This document shows, in pieces, positions 40,531 to 47,774 of a stretch of 64,000 bases of DNA; position 1 is the stretch's first letter; the number at the start of each line of letters is the position of its first letter. The notes under the pieces were generated by a model. That model worked only from the letters and a program-made list of their open reading frames with translations, was not told the origin of the DNA and did no database searches. A program made the translations under genes and the position numbers. Source of the DNA: CAYWBU01 sp942491525. GTDB lineage: Bacteria; Desulfobacterota; Desulfomonilia; UBA1062. The stretch is from positions 434,001 through 498,000 of the forward strand of contig CALOBW010000030.1 of the NCBI GenBank assembly GCA_942491525.1, in the 5' to 3' direction.

Positions 40531-42408
40531 ATGAAAGAGTATATCACCGTCAGCCCGGCTGAAGTTCTTGAACGTATCGAGCCGGGCATGAACATCTTCA
40601 TCGGCACCGGCGTGGCCGAACCGCGCACCATGGTCAAGCACCTGATGGCCTCCAGCGCCAACAACCTGCAGGACCTCGAACTGACCCAGCTGGTCTGCCT
40701 GGGCGACGCCATCACCCTGCAGGATCTGCAGAACCAGAAGTTCAGGCTCAAAACCTTCTTCTCGGGCTGGGTGGCCGGCGAAGCCTTCAGCGAGGGCCGC
40801 GTCGACCTGATCCCTTCGCGCTTCGCCCAGATCCCGCGCCTGGTGCAGGACGGCCTGCTCAACTTTGACGTGGCCTTCATCCAGATCTCGCCGCCCAACC
40901 GCGAAGGCTTCTGCAGCCTGGGCGTGGCCGTGGACGTGGCCCGCCAGGTCATGGACCAGGCCTCCCTGGTGGTGGGCGAGATCAACCCCAAAATTCCCTG
41001 CACCTACGGCGACACCTATATCCCGCTCAAGGAGTTCGACCTGCTGGTCGAATCCGAGGACGACCCGATCTACTTCCAGCGCTGGCCCTCGGACGAGGTC
41101 TTTGACAAGGTGGCGGCCAACGTGGCCTCCACCATCCAGGACGGCAGCTGCCTGGCCTTCACCCTGGGTCCGCTCTATGAGGCCCTCAGCCGCCACCTGG
41201 TTGACAAGAAGGATCTCGGCATCCACTCGCCCTTCTTCACCGACGCCCAGATGGACCTGGTCAAGTCCGGCGCGGTCACCAACCGCTACAAGAACAACTT
41301 CCGCGGCAAGTCGGTCACATCCTACGCCTTCGGCACCCCCGAGCTGATGGAGTGGCTGCACCACAACCCGCTGATCGAATTCCAGAGCATCGACAGGGTT
41401 TTCCACCCCCAGGCCATCGGCCAGAATCCGCGCTTCATCCAGATCCTGCCGGTGCGCAAGGTCGACCTCTCGGGCAAGATCGCCCTGCACGCCGGCAAGG
41501 GCACCTTCACCGCCACCACCGGCGAAGCCATGGACTTCATCAACGGCGCCGAACTCTCCGAGGGCGGCCGCACCATCTTCGCCCTGCCCAGCCGCAACCT
41601 CAAGGGCCAGTCCAACATCCTGATCTCCATCGAGGAGTACACCAACCAGTTCGCCATGCGCGAATCGGTCGACATGGTCATCACCGAGTACGGCGTGGCC
41701 TCCATGCGCGGCCGCACCGTGCGCGAACGCGCCCAGGCCCTAATCGACATCGCCCATCCCGATGACCGCCGCAACCTCATGGAGAAGGCCAAGGAGCATC
41801 ACATCATCTACAAGGATCAGATCTTCCTGGAGGAGAGCGCCCATCTCTACCGCGCCGACATCTCTGACACCCAGGTCTTCAAGGACGGACTCGAGGTCTC
41901 ATTCAGGGCCATCAAGCCCTCCGATGAGGAGGACATGCGCCGGCTCTTCTACCGTTTTTCGGACAAGTCGGTCTACTACCGCTACTTCTCGCCGATCAAG
42001 GTCATGCCGCACGCCAAGATGCAGGCCTATGTCAACACCAACCCCAACGAGGTCATCTCGATCGTGGGGCTGGCCGGCGACCCCAGCCAGAAGCAGATCA
42101 TCGCCGAGGCCCGCTTCGTGCGCGACAAGCAGCGCCCCTACGCCGACGTGGCCTTCATCGTGGATGAACGCTTCCAGGGCAGGGGCATCGCCTCCTACCT
42201 CTACAAGACCCTGATCAAGCTGGGCAAAGAGGCCGGCCTCAAGGGCTTCACCGCCGACGTGCTGGCCACCAACAAGGAGATGATGAAGGTCTTTGAGAAG
42301 GGCCGCATCCCGGTCAAGGCCACCCTGGACTCGGGCATCTATGAGCTGACCATCGACTTTGAGGCGCCCAAGCTGCCGCCCTTCCAGAAGAACATTCAAT
42401 TTGTCTGA
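40531..42408 (+). CDS. Acetyl-CoA hydrolase/CoA-transferase fused to a GNAT acetyltransferase
   Basis: 625 residues from the ATG at 40531 (GAGG upstream). Residues about 1-430 are a type I CoA-transferase/acetyl-CoA hydrolase of the 4-hydroxybutyrate CoA-transferase kind: GMNIFIGTGVAEPRTMV, PNREGFCSLGVAVD, TYGDTYIPL, IHSPFFTDAQMDL, EFQSIDRVFHPQ, and VITEYGVASMRGRTVRERAQALIDIAHPD near its end. Residues about 460-620 form a GNAT domain: VSFRAIKPSDEEDMRRLFYRFS, AFIVDERFQGRGIASYLYKTLI. Such fusions are known in anaerobic proteobacteria. The GNAT part may regulate CoA enzymes by lysine acetylation (inference). It transfers CoA between short-chain acids; donor and acceptor are not determined. Confidence 0.93.
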   Translation: MKEYITVSPAEVLERIEPGMNIFIGTGVAEPRTMVKHLMASSANNLQDLELTQLVCLGDAITLQDLQNQKFRLKTFFSGWVAGEAFSEGRVDLIPSRFAQIPRLVQDGLLNFDVAFIQISPPNREGFCSLGVAVDVARQVMDQASLVVGEINPKIPCTYGDTYIPLKEFDLLVESEDDPIYFQRWPSDEVFDKVAANVASTIQDGSCLAFTLGPLYEALSRHLVDKKDLGIHSPFFTDAQMDLVKSGAVTNRYKNNFRGKSVTSYAFGTPELMEWLHHNPLIEFQSIDRVFHPQAIGQNPRFIQILPVRKVDLSGKIALHAGKGTFTATTGEAMDFINGAELSEGGRTIFALPSRNLKGQSNILISIEEYTNQFAMRESVDMVITEYGVASMRGRTVRERAQALIDIAHPDDRRNLMEKAKEHHIIYKDQIFLEESAHLYRADISDTQVFKDGLEVSFRAIKPSDEEDMRRLFYRFSDKSVYYRYFSPIKVMPHAKMQAYVNTNPNEVISIVGLAGDPSQKQIIAEARFVRDKQRPYADVAFIVDERFQGRGIASYLYKTLIKLGKEAGLKGFTADVLATNKEMMKVFEKGRIPVKATLDSGIYELTIDFEAPKLPPFQKNIQFV

Positions 42409-42427
42409 GCGCTAAACTGAATGTTGC

Positions 42428-42486
42428 TCTTTTAAAACGCTTATGGTTTTATATGCCGTTTAAATCAAATTTTGCGTTTTAAAAGA
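42428..42486. promoter_or_regulatory. 13-bp perfect inverted repeat before the aminotransferase gene
   Basis: TCTTTTAAAACGC (42428-42440) and GCGTTTTAAAAGA (42474-42486) flank 33 AT-rich bases. The right arm abuts the Shine-Dalgarno GAAGGAG of the next gene. Each arm also holds the palindrome TTTTAAAA. Either an operator pair or an RNA stem controlling ribosome access. Confidence 0.5.
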
Positions 42487-42498
42487 AGGAGACAGTAT

Positions 42499-43794
42499 AT
42501 GTCGAAAAAGTTGAACCCAATTGCCGAAAGCATCAACAAGGATATCGCTGCCGCACCCAACGCAGTGATTGACCTGCTTTCAGACAAGGGCCTGCAGGCT
42601 TTCTTCCCATCCAAGGGCATCCTCGGCCAGACCGCCGAAGCCAAGGGCAAGAAGATCAATGCGACCATCGGTACAGCCTTTGAGGAGGACGGCTCGCCTT
42701 TAGCCCTCAAATGCATGCTCGACATGGTAAATCTGCCAGCCAAATCATTCCTCTACGCCCCCAGCTACGGCCTGCCCGAACTGCGCGACGAGTGGAAGAA
42801 ACAGATGCTGATCAAGAACCCCTCGCTGGAGGGCAAAAGCATCTCCCGTCCGGTGGTTGCCAACGCCCTGACCCACGCCCTGAGCGTCTGCGGCTACCTC
42901 TTCCTGGACGAGGGCGACAAGGTCATCCTGCCCGACATGTTCTGGGGCAACTACAGCCTGACCTTTGCCCAGCCCTACGGCGCTGAACTGAGCACCTTCA
43001 CAACTTTCGTCGACGGAAGCTACAACGTCTCCGCCATGGAAGAGGCGCTCATGAGCGAGGGCGAGAAGAAGTTCCTGCTCTTAAACTTCCCCAACAACCC
43101 GGCCGGCTACACCGTCACGGTTGAGGAGGCCGAGCAGATCCGCCAGGCCATCGGCAGATGCGCCGCAGCCGGCAAGAAGATCGTGGTCCTGCTGGACGAC
43201 GCCTACTTCGGTCTGGTCTATGAGGAGGGCATCCTGATGGAGTCACTCTTCGCCACTCTGGCCGACCTGCACGAGAACGTGCTGGCCATCAAGTGCGACG
43301 GCCCCACCAAAGAGGACTACGCCTGGGGCTTCCGCGTCGGTTTCATCACCTTCGGCATCAAGGGCGCGACCGCCGAGGAGTACAAGGCCCTCGAGGACAA
43401 GGCCGCCGGCACCGTGCGCGGTTCGATCTCCAACAGCTCCAACATCGCCCAGCACATGCTGCTGGACACCTACCAGCATGCCGACTACCCCAAGCAGAAG
43501 CAGGAGAAGTATGACACCCTCAAGATGCGCTACGACAAGATTCAAGCCATCCTGAGCAGTCACAGCGAATATGCGGAGTCCTTCGAGGTCATCCCGTTCA
43601 ACTCCGGCTACTTCATGTGCGTGCGCCCCAACGGCGTCGAGGCCGAGGCCGTGCGCCAGGAGCTGCTCAAGAACTTTGACACCGGCGTGATCGTGCAGTC
43701 CGGCCTGGTTCGCCTGGCCTTCTCCGCCGTACCCAGCACCCAGCTCGACGAGCTCTTCGATAACCTGCACCAGGCTATCCAGAAGCTGCAGTAA
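42499..43794 (+). CDS. PLP-dependent aminotransferase, class I/II fold
   Basis: 431 residues from the ATG at 42499 (AAGGAGA upstream). Fold-type I features: APSYGLPELRDEWKKQM, VVANALTHALSVCGYLF, LPDMFWGNYSLTF, LLNFPNNPAGYTVTVEEAEQI (substrate Asn), VVLLDDAYFGLVYEE (PLP pyridine Asp and Tyr), then IKCDGPTKEDYAWGFRVGF with the presumed PLP lysine, and VRPNGVEAEAVRQELL. It does not match LL-diaminopimelate aminotransferase or AspC closely enough for a name. Single gene between a long inverted repeat and a strong terminator, so probably independently regulated. Confidence 0.9.
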   Translation: MSKKLNPIAESINKDIAAAPNAVIDLLSDKGLQAFFPSKGILGQTAEAKGKKINATIGTAFEEDGSPLALKCMLDMVNLPAKSFLYAPSYGLPELRDEWKKQMLIKNPSLEGKSISRPVVANALTHALSVCGYLFLDEGDKVILPDMFWGNYSLTFAQPYGAELSTFTTFVDGSYNVSAMEEALMSEGEKKFLLLNFPNNPAGYTVTVEEAEQIRQAIGRCAAAGKKIVVLLDDAYFGLVYEEGILMESLFATLADLHENVLAIKCDGPTKEDYAWGFRVGFITFGIKGATAEEYKALEDKAAGTVRGSISNSSNIAQHMLLDTYQHADYPKQKQEKYDTLKMRYDKIQAILSSHSEYAESFEVIPFNSGYFMCVRPNGVEAEAVRQELLKNFDTGVIVQSGLVRLAFSAVPSTQLDELFDNLHQAIQKLQ

Positions 43795-43801
43795 AACCAC
43801 T

Positions 43802-43833
43802 GGCCGGGGGATATCCCCCGGCCTTACTTATTT
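43802..43833 (+). terminator. Intrinsic terminator of the aminotransferase gene
   Basis: Perfect palindrome GGCCGGGGGAT/ATCCCCCGGCC (43802-43823) followed by TTACTTATTT. The next gene starts 3 nt after this tract. Confidence 0.75.
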
Positions 43834-43835
43834 CC

Positions 43836-44126
43836 ATGAATAATATATTAATTGCACTAGGACTGGGCATTGCCGCCGGCATCATTGATGTCATTCCCAT
43901 GATCATTTCCAAGCAGGAGAAATCTGCCTGCGCTTCGGCCTTCATGCACTGGCTGGTGCTTGGCCTGATCATTCCCTTCATTAACTGGGGTATGGCGCCC
44001 TGGCTGAGCGGCATCATGATCGCCCTTTTATGCGCCATTCCGGTCATGATCATGGTCTCTCCCAATGCCCTCAACGGCACTGAATCCGATGACAACCCGC
44101 ATCTATTGTTGGGGCGGCATCGGTGA
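43836..44126 (+). pseudogene. Small membrane protein, apparently truncated at its C-terminus
   Basis: 96 codons. Two or three membrane helices (ILIALGLGIAAGIIDVIPMII, SAFMHWLVLGLIIPFINWG, LSGIMIALLCAIPVMIMVSP) resemble a family of small inner-membrane proteins that usually continue with a final Gly-rich helix. Here the family-like sequence ends at about SPNALNG and is followed by the polar, unrelated SDDNPHLLLGRHR. The DNA becomes AT-richer from about 44,090. That looks like a recombination junction that removed the end. No Shine-Dalgarno; it may be a remnant. The family is recalled by pattern, not searched. Confidence 0.45.
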
Positions 44127-44303
44127 TTTGGAGAGGTTGATCGGTTAGATTCTAAAGGAAAATTGGAAAGTGGTTGTTTAAAAGCAAAAACCAGAATGTA
44201 ACTAGTTGATGATACTGCAATAGCGTGGTAGTTTGCACTCATGTGTTGTTATGGGGTGTGGTCGCAGGACCCGACCCCACAGTTCCATTAAAAGGAGATA
44301 ATC

Positions 44304-44792
44304 ATGTCTGTAATCAAAAATGAACCAAAGATTAAACTGGGGCTGCTGGAAGCGATCCGCGGACAGCTGGAGCAGCGGGCCATCTGGCTGGCGCTTTTAA
44401 GCCAGGAAGCTGAGAAGAAGGGTTTGGATCCCGCCGAATTCGGCCAGGATGCAATCTTCCAGTGCGGCGTGATGCAGGGCAAAACTCTGTCAGGCGGCAG
44501 CAAGAGCTTCCGGACTTTGAAGAAGGAGCTTTTTACCTTCGGCGCCCGCCTGGTCTTTGAGATGAAGGTTCGCGAAGTCAGCGATGACAAGCTTTCAATA
44601 GATTTTCACTACTGCCCGCTGGTAAAGGGCTGGCAGAAAATGGGCCTGCCGGATGAGCAGATTGCCCGGCTTTGTGATACGGCCATGTGCGGCGACAGAG
44701 GCATTGCCGCCCAGTTCGGCGGCAAACTCAATCTTGAGAAGGTCATTGCCAAAGGTGACGACATCTGCCAGATCCGCTTTGTCAAAGAGTAA
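44304..44792 (+). CDS. L-2-amino-thiazoline-4-carboxylate (ATC) hydrolase-like protein
   Basis: 162 residues. Pattern of the ATC hydrolase family: FEMKVREVSDDKLSIDFHYCPLVKGWQKMGLPDEQIARLCDTAMCGDRGIAAQF, in which HYCPLV..W, LC..AM and GD are the recurring conserved positions. The founding members open L-2-amino-thiazoline-4-carboxylic acid on the route to L-cysteine, but many homologues are untested. AAAAGGAG precedes the ATG. It stands alone in a patchy accessory region with no racemase or carbamoyl-cysteine amidase next to it, so cysteine synthesis is not supported by context. Confidence 0.75.
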   Translation: MSVIKNEPKIKLGLLEAIRGQLEQRAIWLALLSQEAEKKGLDPAEFGQDAIFQCGVMQGKTLSGGSKSFRTLKKELFTFGARLVFEMKVREVSDDKLSIDFHYCPLVKGWQKMGLPDEQIARLCDTAMCGDRGIAAQFGGKLNLEKVIAKGDDICQIRFVKE

Positions 44793-45120
44793 TTCACCGC
44801 TGTGTATCCCTATTCAGGGATACACAGCATCCCCCCAATTCCCCCCCTTCCATCAGGCTACATTGGGTCAATCATAACGCTATATAACTCTCACCTCCCC
44901 TTTTTTTCTCCATCAGATCATTCTTAACCGCAATAAATAGAGACATGGCGCACTCCACAGGTCACCCAGAATATAGAGTCCGAGCATGCCAGCCAGAGTG
45001 TTGCCAAAAAAAGACAGGGGCGCGGCAAACATGAATGACCTTTATGATCTTATATCTGTTGCAATTAGCTGAACGCGGCATTATGTTCGAATGAACTTAA
45101 ATACACGGAGGTACATTGAA
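44793..45120. other. 328-bp non-coding stretch with a hairpin
   Basis: Contains a 13-bp perfect stem, GCTGTGTATCCCT (44799-44811) and AGGGATACACAGC (44816-44828), with a 4-nt loop but no T-tract; a plausible transcript end for the ATC-hydrolase-like gene. The rest has lower GC, a pyrimidine-rich run (44,829-44,910), and no tRNA-like or coding structure that I can support. The final 30 bp carry the Shine-Dalgarno region of the following lipoprotein gene. Confidence 0.5.
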
Positions 45121-45864
45121 ATGCGGAAGTTCTATCTGGTGATGCTGGTTATGTGTTTGGCCCTGGTGAGCGGCTGCGATGACTATTTCGGCAATTCATC
45201 CGATGATGAGATGGATGATTTGATGACGGCCTACATCATTGCCACGCAGGGTGATGCGTTCAATGTCAGCGGGACGGCTGCTTTTCCTGACAAGTCTGGC
45301 GTCTATGAGATGCTCTTCGATGCTGCGAGTGATTCTACGGTAACCGGAACATTCACCTATGACGGCAGCGAGTATGCCATTGCTGGCACCTATAACGCGA
45401 CCACGGGTGTGATTGCGGCCACGGCCGGCAGCGGTGATTTTACGATTGCCGGCACCTATGTTGCGGGCACGGGCTTCATCGGCACAATAGTCAGAACGGC
45501 TGACAGTGCAGTGGGCGCGATGACCGGGCTTGATAACGGATCAGCGGCAGTTGAGAACTATCTCGGCACCTTTGACGGCACCATGACTGGACAGTGGAAC
45601 TTTGCCATTGCCGGCGACAAGCTGGAGGGCACCTATTCATCCGCAACTTTTTCCGGCAAGCTGAGCGGCACCGTGACCGGCAACACTTTCGCTTCGACAG
45701 TTTTTTATGTTTACGTTGATCCGGATTATGTTGACGCCACGACAGGCGGGATCACGGCGACCGTCAGCGGGACAATCTCAGCAGACGGTTCAACCATTAC
45801 CGGAACCTGGTCCTGGACTGGCGCAGTTGAGGGCAACGGCACGATCAGCGGCACCATTCAGTAG
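45121..45864 (+). CDS. Repeat-rich beta-structured lipoprotein, function unknown
   Basis: 247 residues. Lipoprotein signal (CLALVSGC, lipid Cys about 18), acidic linker DDYFGNSSDDEMDD, then Gly/Thr-rich beta repeats with a recurring GTY/GTF..TG.I.GT pattern (TFTYDGSEYAIAGTYNATTGVI, GDFTIAGTYVAGTGFIGTI, GDKLEGTYSSATFSGKLSGTVTG, SADGSTITGTWSW). Such repeats suggest a beta-solenoid or barrel-like exposed domain. GGAGG lies 9 nt before the ATG at 45121; an upstream ATG at 45091 is not supported. Codon use is less GC-biased than the core genes. Localisation: outer membrane or periplasmic leaflet (inference). Confidence 0.75.
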   Translation: MRKFYLVMLVMCLALVSGCDDYFGNSSDDEMDDLMTAYIIATQGDAFNVSGTAAFPDKSGVYEMLFDAASDSTVTGTFTYDGSEYAIAGTYNATTGVIAATAGSGDFTIAGTYVAGTGFIGTIVRTADSAVGAMTGLDNGSAAVENYLGTFDGTMTGQWNFAIAGDKLEGTYSSATFSGKLSGTVTGNTFASTVFYVYVDPDYVDATTGGITATVSGTISADGSTITGTWSWTGAVEGNGTISGTIQ

Positions 45865-45994
45865 GCGTTAAACATTCAGTGCGAAGGGATAGCCGGTCTT
45901 GCCGCTATCCCTTTAATTTCAGAAAGCCGACAATTGCTTCCAAGCCTACCTACCCTCACAAAAGTCAAACATTCCGTTTTATCCAATCACCCGA

Positions 45995-46080
45995 GATTCT
46001 CTTCCATCGGCGGCAATTTCGCGGTAGGATTCGGTGGACTAAATCAAAGGTGGTGCTATGCCTAATCTCAATATCGGCCA
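45995..46080 (+). repeat. Leader duplication, copy A (degenerate 5' end of the antiporter gene)
   Basis: The first 33 nt (45995-46027) match 46681-46713 with one mismatch. The similarity continues through an AAAGGTGGTGCT Shine-Dalgarno-like segment to an ATG at 46057 and the first codons (MPNLNIG), like the real antiporter start (MLNLIILIIG). The relic frame ends after 15 codons at 46104. Confidence 0.75.
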
Positions 46081-46107
46081 AACCGAATACTGGTTGCGAG
46101 ACTGAAA

Positions 46108-46713
46108 ATGCAGCAATATCTCACCCCAAGCAGATATATCGACTGGGAGCACCCGGCCATCCGCAAAAAGGCGCGCGAACTCGCTGAAAACTGCCGGACG
46201 GATGAGGAGATTGCCAGGTCATGCTTTCTCTTCGTGAGGGACAGCATCAGGCACAGCAACGACTTCAAACTTAACCCGGTAACCGTCAAGGCATCCGCGG
46301 TACTTGAGCACGGCACCGGCTACTGCTATGCCAAGAGCCATCTGCTGGCGGCCCTGCTGCGGGCCAACAGGATCCCGGCCGGTCTGTGCTACCAGCGGCT
46401 GACCATCAGCGACGACAGACCGCCCTTCAGCCTGCACGGACTCAACGCGGTCTGGCTGAAGGAGCACGGCTGGTACCGCATGGATGCCCGCGGCAACAAG
46501 GAGGGCGTCGAGGCTCAATTTTCACCACCGCTTGAGCGGCTGGCCTTCCCGCTGAGCGTCCCCGGCGAGTGCGACATCCAGGGCATCTGGCCCGAACCGC
46601 TGTCCCTTGTCATTGAGGTCCTTGAAAAATTTTCCAGCTACGATGCTGTCTACGCCAACCTGCCAGACCTTGAAATAATCGATTCTCTTCCATCGGCGCC
46701 AATTTCGCGGTAG
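46108..46713 (+). CDS. Transglutaminase-like cysteine protease-fold protein
   Basis: 201 residues, cytoplasmic (no signal). Transglutaminase-like core: IARSCFLFVRDSIRH, GTGYCYAKSHLLAALLRANRIPA with nucleophile Cys in GYCYAKS, SLHGLNAVWL with His and WYRMDARGNK with Asp, the expected Cys-His-Asp order. Family members act as proteases, amidases or cross-linkers, and the activity is unknown here. The last ten codons (DSLPSAPISR and stop) are made by the second copy of the 33-nt direct repeat, so the natural C-terminus may have been replaced when the gene arrived. The ATG at 46108 lies 1 nt after the stop of the relic antiporter frame; no good Shine-Dalgarno. Confidence 0.82.
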   Translation: MQQYLTPSRYIDWEHPAIRKKARELAENCRTDEEIARSCFLFVRDSIRHSNDFKLNPVTVKASAVLEHGTGYCYAKSHLLAALLRANRIPAGLCYQRLTISDDRPPFSLHGLNAVWLKEHGWYRMDARGNKEGVEAQFSPPLERLAFPLSVPGECDIQGIWPEPLSLVIEVLEKFSSYDAVYANLPDLEIIDSLPSAPISR

Positions 46714-46770
46714 AGATTACAAGACTAACTGAAAGGCGGTACTATGCTTAACCTCATTATTCTGATTATC
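46681..46770 (+). repeat. Leader duplication, copy B (functional antiporter leader)
   Basis: 33-nt repeat at 46681-46713 (one mismatch to copy A), then diverged but alignable sequence through GAAAGGCGGTACT to the antiporter ATG at 46744. Copy B supplies the stop codon of the transglutaminase-like gene. Confidence 0.75.
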
Positions 46771-47697
46771 GGCCTGGCCCTGCTGGTTGTAGGCGGCGAC
46801 GTGATCGTGCGCGGCGCCTCCGGCCTGGCGGCCAAGATGGGCGTCTCCTCACTGATTATCGGCATGACGGTGGTGGCCTTCGGCACCAGCGCCCCCGAAC
46901 TGGCGGTCAACGTCACGGCGGCCGTCAAGGGCAGCTCCGGCATCTCGTTCGGCAACATCATCGGCTCCAACATCGCCAACATCGGCCTGATCCTGGGCCT
47001 GACCGCCCTGCTGCGGCCCATGACAATCCAGCGCCCGGTCATCATCCGCGAGATTCCCATGATGCTGCTGGCCACCGCGGCCGTCATCATCATGGCCTGC
47101 GACTTTGCCCTGGGCGGGGCGGACAACATCATCACCCGCGGCGACGGCCTGATCCTGCTGCTGCTCTTCGGCGTCTTCATGTACTACACCACCTTCGACA
47201 TGCTGCAACAGCGCGAGAACAACCTTGACGTGGAGTCAGAGGGCAGCAGCCTGACCTACGCCCTGATGACCATCGGCGGCCTGATCATGCTGATCTTCGG
47301 CGGCCGCTGGACCGTCAATGCCGCAGTGGAGATCGCCCGCATCATCGGCATCAGCGAAGCTGTCATCGGCCTGACCATCGTGGCCATCGGCACCAGCCTG
47401 CCAGAGCTGGTCACCTCCATCATTGCCGCGCGCAAGGGCGAGAGCGACCTGGCCATCGGCAACGTGGTCGGTTCCAACATCTTCAATCTGCTGCTGGTCA
47501 TGGGCATCACCGCCAGCGTCAACCCGGTCGCCATCCCCGCCGACGGCTATATTGACCTGCTGATGGTCGGCGCGATCTCGCTGATCCTGCTGCCCTTCGC
47601 CATCAGCCAGCGCAGACTCAGCCGCATCGAAGGCGGGGTGCTGCTGGCCGCCTACTGCGGCTTCATCGTCTGGCGGGCCCTGCCGGCTATCATCTGA
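46744..47697 (+). CDS. Calcium/sodium antiporter, CaCA superfamily (YrbG type)
   Basis: 317 residues, about ten membrane helices in two homologous halves. Alpha-1 repeat: VVAFGTSAPELAVNVTAA plus SFGNIIGSNIANIGLILG. Alpha-2 repeat: IVAIGTSLPELVTSIIAARKGESDLAIGNVVGSNIFNLLLVMG. These GTSxPE and GNxxGSN motifs carry the ion-binding Glu/Asn residues. It exchanges cations across the inner membrane; direction and ion are not determined. AAAGGCGG lies upstream of the ATG. A second antiporter of the same family starts at 63766. Confidence 0.93.
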   Translation: MLNLIILIIGLALLVVGGDVIVRGASGLAAKMGVSSLIIGMTVVAFGTSAPELAVNVTAAVKGSSGISFGNIIGSNIANIGLILGLTALLRPMTIQRPVIIREIPMMLLATAAVIIMACDFALGGADNIITRGDGLILLLLFGVFMYYTTFDMLQQRENNLDVESEGSSLTYALMTIGGLIMLIFGGRWTVNAAVEIARIIGISEAVIGLTIVAIGTSLPELVTSIIAARKGESDLAIGNVVGSNIFNLLLVMGITASVNPVAIPADGYIDLLMVGAISLILLPFAISQRRLSRIEGGVLLAAYCGFIVWRALPAII

Positions 47698-47701
47698 GAC
47701 A

Positions 47702-47733
47702 CAAAAACGCCGGATGCTAAAAGCATCCGGCGT
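47702..47733 (-). terminator. Intrinsic terminator of the GRE-like gene (possibly bidirectional)
   Basis: ACGCCGGATGCT (47707-47718), loop AAA, AGCATCCGGCGT (47722-47733). Read on the minus strand the hairpin ends in TTTTTGT. It lies 42 bp after the GRE-like stop, and only 8 bp separate it from the antiporter stop on the other strand. Confidence 0.8.
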
Positions 47734-47774
47734 CATCCAAGGCCGTTTATCACTAATTCAGATCTTACTTCTTT

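Noticed and set aside
44127..44303. Possible tRNA or small RNA in the AT-richer gap
   Set aside because: No cloverleaf or conserved T-loop found. The GGGGT/ACCCC stem near 44,255-44,282 is short and imperfect.
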